Notes under the pieces: model-generated
Seen by the model: the letters and a program-made list of their open reading frames with translations, nothing else
Database searches by the model: none
Told to the model about the DNA's origin: nothing
From: CALDSL01 sp039810245
Lineage (GTDB): Bacteria > Chloroflexota > Anaerolineae > Anaerolineales > Anaerolineaceae
Length of the DNA: 64,000 nucleotides
Direction: 5' to 3'
Assembly: GCA_039810245.1 (NCBI GenBank)
Contig: JBDHWQ010000017.1
Coordinates: 17,028 to 81,027 of the forward strand
Shown here: positions 42,136 to 51,189 of the stretch, piece by piece
How the letters are laid out: each line of letters starts with the position of its first letter
Numbering within the stretch: the first letter of the stretch is position 1
Made by a program: the position numbers and the translations under genes

Positions 42136-44607
42136 ATGCAGGATTTCGAAAAACTGGGCGTGTTTTACCTGGGCAAAGCTTATGACCTGGCATCACGCTC
42201 TGCCAAAGATGATCTGCTGTTATACGATTCGAAAGACCTGGTGACCCATGCCGTGGTGGTGGGTATGACCGGCAGCGGCAAGACCGGCCTGTGCGTGGGG
42301 ATGATCGAAGAGGCCGCCATCGATGGCGTGCCTTCGATCCTGATCGACCCGAAGGGCGACCTGACCAACCTGCTGCTTACCTTCCCTGAGCTGCGCCCAG
42401 AGGACTTTCTGCCGTGGATCAACCAGGACGATGCGCGCCAGAAGGGCGTGACGCCCGAGGAATTTGCCACGCAGCAGGCGCAGTTGTGGGCCAGCGGCTT
42501 GCAGAAGTGGGGCCAGGATGGCGAGCGCATCCGTCGCCTGAAGGAAGCGGCCGAATTTCGCATCTACACCCCGGCCAGCAACGCCGGCATCCCGGTTTCG
42601 ATCTTGAAGTCGTTTGCCGCGCCGCCGCCCGAGCTTATCGAAGACAATGAAATGATGCGCGAGCGCGTCAATACCACGGTCATCAGCCTGCTGGGGTTGG
42701 TGGGCATTGAAGCTGATCCGGTGCAGAGCCGCGAGTTTATCCTGCTGGCAAATATTATCGAGACCACCTGGCGTAACGGGCAGGACCTGGACCTTGCGCA
42801 GTTGATCAGCCAGGTACAAAACCCCGGCATCCAGCGCATTGGCGTGCTGGACCTGGAAGCCTTTTACCCGGGCAAGGAGCGTTTCGCGCTGGTGATGGCG
42901 CTCAATAACCTGCTGGCCTCACCCGGCTTCCGCGCCTGGCTGGAAGGCGAGGCGCTGGATATCGGGCAGATTTTATACAGCCCGCAGGGGAAGCCGCGCG
43001 TGGCGATATTTTCCATCGCGCACCTGGGCGACGCCGAGCGCATGTTCTTCGTCTCGTTATTGCTCAACCAGGTACTGGGCTGGATGCGCACGCAGAGCGG
43101 CACATCGAGCCTGCGCGCCATCATCTACATGGATGAAATCTTTGGCTATCTGCCGCCGAGCAAAAATCCGCCATCCAAGCTGCCGATGCTGACCCTGCTG
43201 AAGCAGGCGCGCGCGTTTGGGGTGGGGATGGTGCTGGCCACCCAAAACCCGGTGGACCTGGACTATAAAGCGCTATCCAACGCGGGCACGTGGTTTATCG
43301 GCCGCCTGCAGACCGAGCGCGATAAGCTGCGCGTGCTGGAAGGGCTGGAAGGCGCGGCAGCGGCCAGTGGGGATTCTTTTGACCGCCAGGAACTGGACCA
43401 GATGATCTCGGGTTTGGGCAACCGCGTGTTCTTGCTTAACAACACGCACGAGGATGCGCCGGTGCTGATGCAGACGCGCTGGGCGCTCTCGTACCTGCGC
43501 GGACCGCTGACACGCGAGCAGATTAGGAGCCTGATGGCGCCGTATAAGACCCAGATGCCGGCCCAGGCTCCGGCAGCCGGCGCTGCGCCGGCGGTTCGAC
43601 CGGCGGCGAGCGCGACAGCACCCGTGGCGATGAGCGTAATGGAGAGCAGCGCCGGCGCGGGCAGCAAGGTCAGCGTGCCGCCGGCCATGCCGCATGATGT
43701 GCCGGTGGTGTACCTGCCGGTACGCGGGCGCGCGCCGGGTGGCACCGAGCTGGTGTACCAGCCGGCGGTGCTGGGCGCGGCGCGGGTTAAGTTCACCGAT
43801 ACCAAACTGCGCATGAGCGAGCTGCAAACCAAAAATCTGCTGGCGCACCTTGCGGATGGTCCGCTGGCGCTGGATTGGGAAAACTGCCTGGAGCTGGATG
43901 TGCCGGTGAACGAGCTGGAAGAAGGGGCGCAGGGGCCGGCTGCTTTTCTGCTGCCACCAACCTCGGTGACGGCCAAAGCGCTGGCAACCTGGAAGCGCGA
44001 CCTGACCGACTGGCTGTACGGCAGCGCGGCGCTCAACCTGCTGCGCAGCCCATCTACCGGCGCGGTATCCAACGTAGGCGAGGACGAGCGCGATTTTCGC
44101 GTTCGGCTGATGCAGGTGGCGCGCGAAAAGCGCGATGCGCAGGTGGATGCGGTGCGCAAAAAATACACACCAAAGGTAGCTGCGCTACAGGAACGGCTGC
44201 GCAAGGCCCAACAGGCGGTGGAGCGCGAGAAAGAACAGGCGCGCAGCCAGGGCGTGAACGCCGCGGTTTCGATCGGCGCGACGCTGCTGGGGGCGCTGAC
44301 CGGGCGCAGAATCACCGGGCGGGCCACTACCGCGGTGCGCCAGGCCGGGCGCAGCGTCAGCCAGCGCGGTGATATCAACCGCGCCGAAGAGACAGTGGAA
44401 GCGGTGCAGCAGCAGATCGCCGAGCTGCAGGAGCAGTTCAACCGCGAGATCGCGGCGGTGGATACGGCCCTGGACCCGCAGCGTGAAGCGCTGGAGACAG
44501 TGAACATCCGCCCACGCAAGAGCGATATTGACCTGCAACTGGTGGCGCTGGCCTGGGCGCCGTACTGGCAGGCGCAGGACGGCACGCTAAAGCCGGCATG
44601 GGAATAG
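42136..44607 (+). CDS. HerA/FtsK-like P-loop ATPase (DUF87/DUF853-type), 823 residues
   Basis: The N-terminal half is a HerA-type ATPase. Walker A GMTGSGKT is at residues 43-50, SILIDPKGDLTNLL follows, AIIYMDEIFGYLP is the Walker B region, and GVGMVLATQNPVDLDYKAL is the sensor strand. A Pro/Ala-rich linker (about 475-510) leads to a second half. That half has long charged helices, for example KVAALQERLRKAQQAVEREK (about 680-700), a Gly/Arg segment ATLLGALTGRRITGRATT and another coiled coil. Such proteins are thought to be DNA translocases or pumps in repair or defence, but this long version is uncharacterised. Its stop overlaps the threonine synthase start by 10 bp. Confidence 0.85.
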   Translation: MQDFEKLGVFYLGKAYDLASRSAKDDLLLYDSKDLVTHAVVVGMTGSGKTGLCVGMIEEAAIDGVPSILIDPKGDLTNLLLTFPELRPEDFLPWINQDDARQKGVTPEEFATQQAQLWASGLQKWGQDGERIRRLKEAAEFRIYTPASNAGIPVSILKSFAAPPPELIEDNEMMRERVNTTVISLLGLVGIEADPVQSREFILLANIIETTWRNGQDLDLAQLISQVQNPGIQRIGVLDLEAFYPGKERFALVMALNNLLASPGFRAWLEGEALDIGQILYSPQGKPRVAIFSIAHLGDAERMFFVSLLLNQVLGWMRTQSGTSSLRAIIYMDEIFGYLPPSKNPPSKLPMLTLLKQARAFGVGMVLATQNPVDLDYKALSNAGTWFIGRLQTERDKLRVLEGLEGAAAASGDSFDRQELDQMISGLGNRVFLLNNTHEDAPVLMQTRWALSYLRGPLTREQIRSLMAPYKTQMPAQAPAAGAAPAVRPAASATAPVAMSVMESSAGAGSKVSVPPAMPHDVPVVYLPVRGRAPGGTELVYQPAVLGAARVKFTDTKLRMSELQTKNLLAHLADGPLALDWENCLELDVPVNELEEGAQGPAAFLLPPTSVTAKALATWKRDLTDWLYGSAALNLLRSPSTGAVSNVGEDERDFRVRLMQVAREKRDAQVDAVRKKYTPKVAALQERLRKAQQAVEREKEQARSQGVNAAVSIGATLLGALTGRRITGRATTAVRQAGRSVSQRGDINRAEETVEAVQQQIAELQEQFNREIAAVDTALDPQREALETVNIRPRKSDIDLQLVALAWAPYWQAQDGTLKPAWE

Positions 44608-45722
44608 AGACACTGGTATGCAGCGCGTGCGGCGCGCGCTATGCCGGCGATCAGCCGGTATGGCGCTGTGCCTGCGGCGGGCTGCTGGACCTCGATTTTC
44701 TTCCGGTGTTTGACCGGGAGAAAATCGAGGCGCGGAGCGGCGGATTGTGGCGCTACCGCGAGCTGCTGCCGCCCGGGCTGGGCGAACCGCTCAGCCTGGG
44801 GGAGAGCATCACCCCGCTGGTGCCGCTGCAACTAGGCGGGCGGCGGGTGTGGGTGAAGCAAGACCAGCTCTTCTCGACCGGCTCGTACAAAGATCGCGGC
44901 GCGGCGGTGATGATCAGCAAGGCGCGCGCGCTGGGCGTGCGCCATGTGGTGGAAGATTCGTCAGGAAACGCGGGCTGCGCCGTTGCGGCTTACTGCGCAC
45001 GGGCGGGAATCGCATGCGACATCTACGTGCCGACGGATAACTCGCCCGGCAAGCTGGCACAGATCGCCATGTATGGGGCGCGGCTGGTGAAAGTGCCCGG
45101 CACGCGCGAAGATACCGCCGCGGCGGTTTGGTCGGCGGCGCAGAGCGCGTATTACGCCAGCCATTCGTGGAACCCGTATTTTTTCCAGGGCACTAAGACC
45201 TGGGCGTACGAGGTATGCGAGCAGTTGGGCTGGCGCGCGCCGGATACGGTGGTGCTGCCGGCCGGAAACGGCACGCTGCTGCTGGGCGCGGCGCTGGGCT
45301 TCCACGACCTGCTGCGCGCCGGGGTGATCGCGCGCGCGCCGAAGCTGGTGGCGGTGCAAAGCGCGGCGTGCGCGCCACTGGCCGTGGCCTTTGCGCAGGG
45401 GCTGGACACACCGGTGAAGATTGATAAGCGCGATACGCTGGCCGAAGGTATTGCCATCGCTGAGCCGGCGCGCGGGGCGCAGATTTTGCAGGCCGTGCGC
45501 CAGAGCGGTGGAACGTTCCTGATCGTCAGCGAGGCCGAGATCGAAGCGACGCTGTTGGATGTGATCCGCGCCGGGTTCTACATCGAGCCAACCAGCGCGG
45601 CGGCTGTCGCGGGGGCAAAGCAATACGCTGCCGGCGCGCCGGAGGGGGAGGAGATCGCGACCGTGATTACGGGTCACGGGTTGAAGGCCACGGAGAAGAT
45701 GCTGAAGCTGCTAACACATTGA
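44598..45722 (+). CDS. thrC: Threonine synthase (PLP-dependent)
   Basis: The 374-residue fold-type II PLP enzyme has the Schiff-base lysine at K98 in TGSYKDRG, the substrate loop EDSSGNAG, and phosphate-binding LPAGNGTLLLG. The N-terminus CSACGARY followed by CACGG forms a zinc-ribbon-like pair found in archaeal-type and Chloroflexota threonine synthases. Reaction: O-phospho-L-homoserine to L-threonine plus phosphate. It overlaps the ATPase gene by 10 bp, an odd partner for an amino-acid enzyme. A related PLP lyase with another substrate cannot be excluded. A strong terminator follows. Confidence 0.87.
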   Translation: MGIETLVCSACGARYAGDQPVWRCACGGLLDLDFLPVFDREKIEARSGGLWRYRELLPPGLGEPLSLGESITPLVPLQLGGRRVWVKQDQLFSTGSYKDRGAAVMISKARALGVRHVVEDSSGNAGCAVAAYCARAGIACDIYVPTDNSPGKLAQIAMYGARLVKVPGTREDTAAAVWSAAQSAYYASHSWNPYFFQGTKTWAYEVCEQLGWRAPDTVVLPAGNGTLLLGAALGFHDLLRAGVIARAPKLVAVQSAACAPLAVAFAQGLDTPVKIDKRDTLAEGIAIAEPARGAQILQAVRQSGGTFLIVSEAEIEATLLDVIRAGFYIEPTSAAAVAGAKQYAAGAPEGEEIATVITGHGLKATEKMLKLLTH

Positions 45723-45751
45723 TGCAGTGAACGCGGAGTGGGAAAAGCAGT

Positions 45752-45790
45752 AAAGGTTGGCTCACCTGCGGGTGGGCCAACCTTTATTTC
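45752..45790 (+). terminator. Rho-independent terminator after thrC
   Basis: Stem AAAGGTTGGCTCACC (45752-45766) / GGTGGGCCAACCTTT (45771-45785), one wobble, TGCG loop, followed by an ATTTC/T-rich tract. Confidence 0.9.
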
Positions 45791-45819
45791 TATTTATAAG
45801 ATTGACGAGCATTATGTGC

Positions 45820-45848
45820 TTGACATACTTTCTGGATTGTTAGAAAAT
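45820..45848 (+). promoter_or_regulatory. Promoter of the YcaQ-family gene
   Basis: Perfect TTGACA (45820-45825), a 17-bp spacer and GAAAAT (45843-45848). The leader to the ATG at 45886 is about 30 nt. Confidence 0.65.
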
Positions 45849-45885
45849 GTGTTCCTATGCCGGAACGCGGGAAGGGAGTAGGAAC

Positions 45886-47127
45886 ATGCAGGTAGTTGAA
45901 ATTTCTCCGGAGACGGAGCGGCGCTTCGTGCTGGGGCGGCAGGGACTATGGCCCGGTCGCAGGTGGCAGGGGCTGGAAGGCGTGGCGCAGGCCGCGCAAG
46001 CGTGCGAGGCGGTGCAGCTCGACCCGCTGGTGATGGTGGCGCGCAGCCAGGAAATTTTCCTGCACAGCCGCGTGCTGGATTACCAGATCGGTTACCTGGA
46101 CCAGGTAGCTTACGAGCAGCGCGCGTTATTCGATTACGGCGGGGCGCTGTTCCTGTACCCGATGCGCGAGCTGCCGTATTGGGCCGTGCACATGAATCAT
46201 AATGGCCATTGGGCAAACTATCTGCGCGAGAACCCCGATCTGGCGGAAGAAATGCGCGCCCTGCTGCGCGAGCGCGGCCCGCTGACCAACCGCGAGCTGC
46301 CCGGCAACGCGCGCGTCAACAGCTACCGCGCGCGAAAAGACACCGCGCTGGCGCTGTATGCGCTGTGGATGACCGGGCAGGTGATGGTACACCACCGCCG
46401 CGGTTTCGACCGCGCCTATGACCTGCGCGAGCGTGTGGTTCCCGCGCAGTACGATTGGGCGGCCGGCGAGGCGGAAGCCGAGGCCTATTTCGCGCGCAAG
46501 ACGACGGCCTTCGTGGGCATCGGCCGCGAACGCGGCTGGATGACCGGCGTGGCCGACAGCCTGGCGCAGCGTTGGAGCGTGGACGAGGGCCGGCGCAGGC
46601 TGCAAGGCTATTATGATAGCGGGGTGCTCACCCCGGTGCGCGTGGTAGGGGTGAAGGAGCCCAAGCTGGTGCTGACCGAAGACTTGCCGCTGCTGGACGC
46701 ACTGGAGCGCGGCGAGACCCCGCCGCAGTGGCAGCCGTTAGGGCCTACCACGCTGGATGAGGCGGTTATCCTCGCTCCACTGGATATCGTCTCGGCGCGC
46801 GGTCGGGCGCTCAAGCTGTTCGGGGTTGAGTACGTGTGGGAAGTGTATAAGCCGGTAGAGCAGCGCCGCTGGGGTTATTACAACGTGCCGCTGCTGTATG
46901 GCGACCAACTGGTGGCCAAACTGGACCCGCGACTGGACCGCAAGACTGGCACATTTGAAGTGCTGGGCTTTTGGCTGGATGATGAAACCCTGGCGGGTGA
47001 TCCGCAGTTCGCGGCCGCGCTGGCGTCCTGCCTGCGGCGCTTCGCGGCCTTTCTGGGCGCGAGCAGCCTGCGGCTGGACGGAATCCGGCCGGAAGGGCTG
47101 CGGGAACGCGTGGAACAGAAAATATAA
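45886..47127 (+). CDS. YcaQ/AlkX-type DNA glycosylase (HTH_42, winged helix)
   Basis: The ATG at 45886 follows AGGGAG (45873-45878) and lies at the right distance from the promoter. The 413-residue length matches E. coli YcaQ (about 410). The QxD catalytic motif is present as VQLDPLVMVARS (Q44-L-D46), followed by FLHSRVLDYQ and the YGGALFLYPMRELPYW block. YcaQ/AlkX-type glycosylases unhook interstrand crosslinks from DNA. Winged-helix units form the body, and KLDPRLDRKTGTFEVLGFW is in the C-terminal domain. The gene ends at a terminator shared with the convergent GT4 gene. Confidence 0.85.
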   Translation: MQVVEISPETERRFVLGRQGLWPGRRWQGLEGVAQAAQACEAVQLDPLVMVARSQEIFLHSRVLDYQIGYLDQVAYEQRALFDYGGALFLYPMRELPYWAVHMNHNGHWANYLRENPDLAEEMRALLRERGPLTNRELPGNARVNSYRARKDTALALYALWMTGQVMVHHRRGFDRAYDLRERVVPAQYDWAAGEAEAEAYFARKTTAFVGIGRERGWMTGVADSLAQRWSVDEGRRRLQGYYDSGVLTPVRVVGVKEPKLVLTEDLPLLDALERGETPPQWQPLGPTTLDEAVILAPLDIVSARGRALKLFGVEYVWEVYKPVEQRRWGYYNVPLLYGDQLVAKLDPRLDRKTGTFEVLGFWLDDETLAGDPQFAAALASCLRRFAAFLGASSLRLDGIRPEGLRERVEQKI

Positions 47128-47133
47128 ATAATC

Positions 47134-47170
47134 CCGCCGAGTTTGCGGACTTTGCCCGCAAACTCGGCGG
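47134..47170. terminator. Bidirectional terminator between the YcaQ-like and GT4 genes
   Basis: A perfect 15-bp stem, CCGCCGAGTTTGCGG (47134-47148) / CCGCAAACTCGGCGG (47156-47170), has a 7-nt loop. It is flanked by AT-rich sequence and lies between convergent genes. Confidence 0.85.
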
Positions 47171-47180
47171 TAATCTATCT

Positions 47181-48389
47181 TTAGCGGGTGGTGCGGGGCG
47201 CGGGGAGCGGGTCGGTAACCTTGGCGGGAGGTAGAACCACGCTGCCGGTGGCGATCCAGCCGGGTTCGAGGGCAACGTCGGCTTTCGCCAGGCGGCGGAA
47301 CAGCTCGGCGGTCTGCACAATGCTTTTGTGCAGGTCAAAGTTCTGCTCCACGCGGCGGCGGGCGGCCGTGCCCATCTGTTTCAAGCGCCGCGGGTCGCGC
47401 AGAACTTCGGCGGCGCCGGCGGCCAGCCCGTCCCAGTCATCGGGCGCGGCGGTAATGCCGGTGGTACCCACTTCGATGATTTCGGAGACGCCGCCCACGG
47501 CCAGCGCCGCGGATGGTACACCACACGACATGCCTTCGAGTAGAGCAAACGGCATGCCCTCGTAGCGTGAGGTCATGGCCTGCAGGTCAAACGCGGGGTA
47601 GACGTCGTGCATGTTGTGGCTGATCCCGGCCATGTGCACTACGCCATCCAGCTCCTGCTCGGCAATCAGGCGGCGAACTTCGCCTTCCATGGGTCCTTCA
47701 CCCACCAGCACAAAATGCACCCCGGGCAGGCGGCGGTGCAGCGCCCCGGCAAAGCGCACAAACAGGTCGGGACCTTTTTCGAAAGCCAGCCGGCCGGCGA
47801 AACCCACCAGAGGCGCTTCGGGCGGCAGGTTATGCTTCTCCCGCCAATCCGCGCCGCTGTGGTGCGGGGTAAAGGCCTTGCTATCCACCCCATTTGGAAC
47901 GAGTGATATGCGCTCGCGGGGAATGCTGAGGCCCAGACCCTGCAGGTAAGCCTTCTGGCACACGGTGATGATGTGTGTACCGGTCATCTGGGCGATGCCC
48001 AGCTCTTCGATGTTGAACTCCATGCCGTGGAAGGTAGCTGCCACCGGGCGGCCCGCCAGGCTGCCGGCCAACCCGGCCAACACATGCGCGCGCGGAAGGT
48101 GCGCGTGCAGCAGGTCGATGCCGAGGTGGCGCACCAGCTCCACCGTGAATTGCAGCGAGCGCAAGGGCACATTGACGTGCATATCGGTGACGAACACCTC
48201 GCAGCCCAACCGGCGTAACTGGGCTGTATATGCACTTTCGTACGGCGCGAGACAGGTGACTTTGAAGCCATAGGATGGAAGCTGCTGCGCCAGGTTCTGA
48301 ACGTAGATCTCCATCCCGCCAATAATGGCGTTGCCGACTACCTCTAATACGTGGACAGGCTGCTCGTCTGTCCCCTTGGTACTACTCAA
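47181..48389 (-). CDS. Glycosyltransferase family 4
   Basis: The likely start is TTG 48389, with GAGGAG (48401-48396) 6 nt upstream; a longer frame to 48416 has no ribosome site. The 402-residue GT-B protein has an N-terminal IIGGMEIYVQNLAQQLPS acceptor loop and a donor domain with VGFAGRLAFEKGPDLFVRFA and YEGMPFALLEGMSCGVP, which carries both EX7E-type glutamates. It lies downstream of a glycosyltransferase/UDP-galactopyranose mutase fusion, so it may use or extend a galactofuranose-containing glycan. The start region overlaps a nested hairpin (48409-48469). Confidence 0.87.
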   Translation of the reverse strand: MSSTKGTDEQPVHVLEVVGNAIIGGMEIYVQNLAQQLPSYGFKVTCLAPYESAYTAQLRRLGCEVFVTDMHVNVPLRSLQFTVELVRHLGIDLLHAHLPRAHVLAGLAGSLAGRPVAATFHGMEFNIEELGIAQMTGTHIITVCQKAYLQGLGLSIPRERISLVPNGVDSKAFTPHHSGADWREKHNLPPEAPLVGFAGRLAFEKGPDLFVRFAGALHRRLPGVHFVLVGEGPMEGEVRRLIAEQELDGVVHMAGISHNMHDVYPAFDLQAMTSRYEGMPFALLEGMSCGVPSAALAVGGVSEIIEVGTTGITAAPDDWDGLAAGAAEVLRDPRRLKQMGTAARRRVEQNFDLHKSIVQTAELFRRLAKADVALEPGWIATGSVVLPPAKVTDPLPAPRTTR

Positions 48390-48408
48390 CAGGTTCTCCT
48401 CACTAAGA

Positions 48409-48469
48409 GCTATCAAGGAAGCGCCGCGGAATTTCTCCCGCGGCTGCGTATTCCCTGGGCCTTGATAGC
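48409..48469. repeat. Nested inverted repeat between the Glf fusion and the GT4 gene
   Basis: Outer arms GCTATCAAGG (48409-48418) and CCTTGATAGC (48460-48469) enclose inner arms GCCGCGG (48423-48429) and CCGCGGC (48438-48444). It lies just upstream of the GT4 ribosome site, in the intercistronic mRNA. It could be a processing, attenuation or termination signal; no T-run follows it. Confidence 0.6.
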
Positions 48470-48474
48470 GGAAT

Positions 48475-50925
48475 TTATTTTACCGGCTCTGCCGAACGGG
48501 GCAGGCTGACCGGAAGGTAGTGCGGCGTGTTGGTCCTGGTTGCCTGGCCTTCACGCACCCCCGCAATCTTGCTATACAGGGTTAATGCCTGGGCCACTAC
48601 CTGATCCATATTGTAGTATTTGTACGTCCCGAGCCGCCCGGCGAAGTGAACTCCTGGCGTAGAAGCGGCCAGCTTCTGATACTGCTTGTACAGCTCGGCG
48701 TTCTCGGGGCGCGGGATGGGGTAATACGGGTCCCCTTCCGCGCACGGGTACTCATACACGATCGTCGTCTTGGGATGCTCCTGACCGGTGAGGTGCTTGA
48801 ACTCGGTGACGCGCGTGTACAGGTGCTCGTTGGGGAAGTTTACCACAGCTTCAGGCTGGTACCACTCCTTGTTGAGCGTCTCGAACTTGAAGTTGAGCGA
48901 GCGGTAGGGCAGCTTGCCGTAGATGAAGTTGAAATATTCATCCACCGGCCCGGTGAAGATCATCTCGCGGAACCTGACGTAGTTGACCACCTCGCGGTAG
49001 TCGGTGTTGAGCATGACCTTGATATTCGGATGTTCGAGCATGCGCTCGAACATGCGCGTGTAGCCGTAGAGTGGCATCGACTGGTAGGTATCGGTGAAGT
49101 AGCGGTTGTCTCGGTTGAAGCGCACCGGCACGCGCGCGGTCACCTGGGCATCCAGCTGCGAGGGGTCCAGGTCCCACTGTTTGCGCGTGTAATTACGGAA
49201 AAACTTCTCGTACAGCTCGCGGCCTACCTTGCTGATCACTACGTCTTCCGAAGTGCGCACCGGGTCGCGCGGCTCGGCCACCGATTCGTAGAACTTCGGC
49301 AGATCTTGTGAGGTCAGGTTTAGCCCGTACAGGCGGTTGATGGTGTCCAGGTTAATGGGGATGGGCAGGAGCTGCCCGTCCACGCTGGCGAGCACGTGGT
49401 GCTCATACTGGCGCCATTCGGTGAACATGCCCAGGTATTCAAATACCTCGCGCGAGTTGGTGTGGAAAATGTGCGGCCCATATTTGTGGATCAGCAGGCC
49501 GTCTTCATTGTAATGGTCATAGGCGTTGCCGCCAATGTGGTTGCGGCGGTCGATGAGCAGCACGCGCTTGCCCGAGCCCGAGGCCAGGCGCTCGGCCAGC
49601 ACGCTGCCGGCAAACCCCGCGCCAACGATGAGATAATCAAACACGCCCGAAGGGCCGCTGTTGGAGGGCAGGTCAATCTGCACCGGGTCCAGTTCCAGCG
49701 GGATGGACTGCAGTGCGGATGCAGTGATGCCGGTAGGTCCGGCGTTCTTACTGCTGTACTTGTTATCAAAGCTGCTGCCGGCGTACAGCTCGGATTCGAT
49801 TAACTGCATCATGCGCGTGTAGGTATAATCCCACGAATTGTTGCTAAGGAAGGCGTCCACCTTTTTCAGCCAGGCATTGCGGTCCCAGTCAGAGGACAGG
49901 GCGCGTTCGCAAGCGGTCACAAACGATTCCACATCCGCGGCGATGTGCACCAGACCTTCATCACCGTAGGGGTGCACCACGTCGCGGATGGGGGTGGAAA
50001 CCACCGGCGTCCCCCCGGCCAGGTATTCGGGCGTTTTGGTTGGGCTGATGAACTGGGTGGAACGGTTGAGAGCGAAGGGCAGCATGGCCACGTCCCAACC
50101 GGCCAGATATGTTGGCAACTCATCATACGTCTTCTGACCCAGGTAGTGGATATTGGGGGCCTGGGGCAAGGAGTTGGGATCGATCTTTACTACCGGCCCT
50201 ATCAGCATCAGGTGCCATTCGGGGCGGGCGGCGGCCACACCGGAGATCAGGTCGAGGTCGGAGCGTTCATCAATCACGCCAAAGAAGCCAATCCGCGGGT
50301 GCGGGATGTGTAACTGGTCCACCGGGTCCTGGGTGGTATTACGCGCCTTGCCGAAGTGTTCTTTTTCGATGCTGGATGGAAAAGCGTGCACATTCCTGTG
50401 GCGTTCTTTCTTGGATTCATACAGGCTGAGGCCCCCGGTGAAGACGAGGTCGGCTTTGTCCAACAGCTCATTTTCGTATTCGAGCATGCGTGGGTGCGCG
50501 CCGTTGAACGCTGAAAGCTCATCCATGCAGTCATACACGGTGACCGCGGGCTTCAGATGGTAGCTATAGCCCATCGCCATGGGGGTATAGTACCAGGCGA
50601 TAAACTGGCTGATATTATTGCTGGCCAGCAGCTCATCAATCAGCTCAATATGCGCGGCATGGCTATCTTCCTTGCTCAATTTATCAGTCAAATGCGGCGT
50701 GGCAATCCACAGGCGATCGGATGGGTGCTTGATTTCCCAGCGCACGGGGCCAGAATCGATGATGGGTTCTTCGACGAAGAAGACCCGGCGCTCTTTGGCC
50801 ACGCGGTTCATCAGGTGCTGCGGGCGCTGGTAAACGAAATTCCAGCGCAGGTGTGAAAAACACACCAGATCAACTTCATCCAGCTTGGTTACCTGGTAAT
50901 TATCGTTCTTTTGCGTTCGTTTCAT
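48475..50925 (-). CDS. glf: Bifunctional glycosyltransferase-UDP-galactopyranose mutase fusion
   Basis: The 816-residue protein has two parts. Residues 1-390 form a GT-B-type glycosyltransferase with VDLVCFSHLRWNFVYQRPQH, VYDCMDELSAF and FISPTKTPEYLAGGTPVVS. After a short linker, residues about 428-816 form a complete UDP-galactopyranose mutase: FDYLIVGAGFAGSVLAERL (FAD dinucleotide site), NHIGGNAYDHYNEDG, YGPHIFHTNS and a late FAGRLGTYKYYNMDQVV. The mutase converts UDP-Galp to UDP-Galf, so the fused transferase probably adds galactofuranose or acts in the same glycan. Both halves are usually separate genes of about 390 residues. The start follows GAGGAAA. Confidence 0.9.
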   Translation of the reverse strand: MKRTQKNDNYQVTKLDEVDLVCFSHLRWNFVYQRPQHLMNRVAKERRVFFVEEPIIDSGPVRWEIKHPSDRLWIATPHLTDKLSKEDSHAAHIELIDELLASNNISQFIAWYYTPMAMGYSYHLKPAVTVYDCMDELSAFNGAHPRMLEYENELLDKADLVFTGGLSLYESKKERHRNVHAFPSSIEKEHFGKARNTTQDPVDQLHIPHPRIGFFGVIDERSDLDLISGVAAARPEWHLMLIGPVVKIDPNSLPQAPNIHYLGQKTYDELPTYLAGWDVAMLPFALNRSTQFISPTKTPEYLAGGTPVVSTPIRDVVHPYGDEGLVHIAADVESFVTACERALSSDWDRNAWLKKVDAFLSNNSWDYTYTRMMQLIESELYAGSSFDNKYSSKNAGPTGITASALQSIPLELDPVQIDLPSNSGPSGVFDYLIVGAGFAGSVLAERLASGSGKRVLLIDRRNHIGGNAYDHYNEDGLLIHKYGPHIFHTNSREVFEYLGMFTEWRQYEHHVLASVDGQLLPIPINLDTINRLYGLNLTSQDLPKFYESVAEPRDPVRTSEDVVISKVGRELYEKFFRNYTRKQWDLDPSQLDAQVTARVPVRFNRDNRYFTDTYQSMPLYGYTRMFERMLEHPNIKVMLNTDYREVVNYVRFREMIFTGPVDEYFNFIYGKLPYRSLNFKFETLNKEWYQPEAVVNFPNEHLYTRVTEFKHLTGQEHPKTTIVYEYPCAEGDPYYPIPRPENAELYKQYQKLAASTPGVHFAGRLGTYKYYNMDQVVAQALTLYSKIAGVREGQATRTNTPHYLPVSLPRSAEPVK

Positions 50926-50943
50926 TTTGTTGATTTCCTCTTT

Positions 50944-51189
50944 TTATCGTATCGCATCGCTGGCGCCAGCGTTTTCCAGTCTCATCCAGGCTGCGGAGCG
51001 GTCGTCCATGAAGGGCTGTTCCGCCTGCCCGGTTTTCTTGTGGGCGATGTTCGCCAGGAAGAATTGCAGCAGCGCATTGGCATGGTAGGTAAAGGTAAAA
51101 TAGGGGCGCGCCGTATAGACTTAAAATTTACGCGGTCCGCCTGAGCCGGATACGGCGCTGTGCAAGTGAAATAAAGAATCGGTCAGCCT
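50944..51189 (-). pseudogene. Possible decayed small gene with one in-frame stop
   Basis: Reading the minus strand in one frame gives a protein-like string in two pieces. Piece one (51186-51121) reads LTDSLFHLHSAVSGSGGPRK then Phe and a TAA (51123-51121). Piece two (51120-50944) continues without a start codon as VYTARPYFTFTYHANALL and later QFFLANIAHKKTGQ, QPFMDDRSAAWMRLENAG, ending at TAA 50946-50944. Aromatic, Asn, Gln and Lys content is unlike the Arg/Ala/Pro-rich noise of antisense frames here. It is either a gene broken by one stop, or chance. No family is recognised. It directly follows the small frame at 51183-51449 with a one-base frame change. Confidence 0.35.

Noticed and set aside
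43263..44831. Long minus-strand open frame opposite the HerA-like ATPase
   Set aside because: It is Ser/Arg/Ala-rich, with no motif and no ribosome site, and lies opposite a gene with clear Walker motifs.
50911..51144. Plus-strand frame over the start of the glf fusion
   Set aside because: It overlaps the glf ribosome site, lacks its own, and the minus-strand reading of the same bases is more protein-like.
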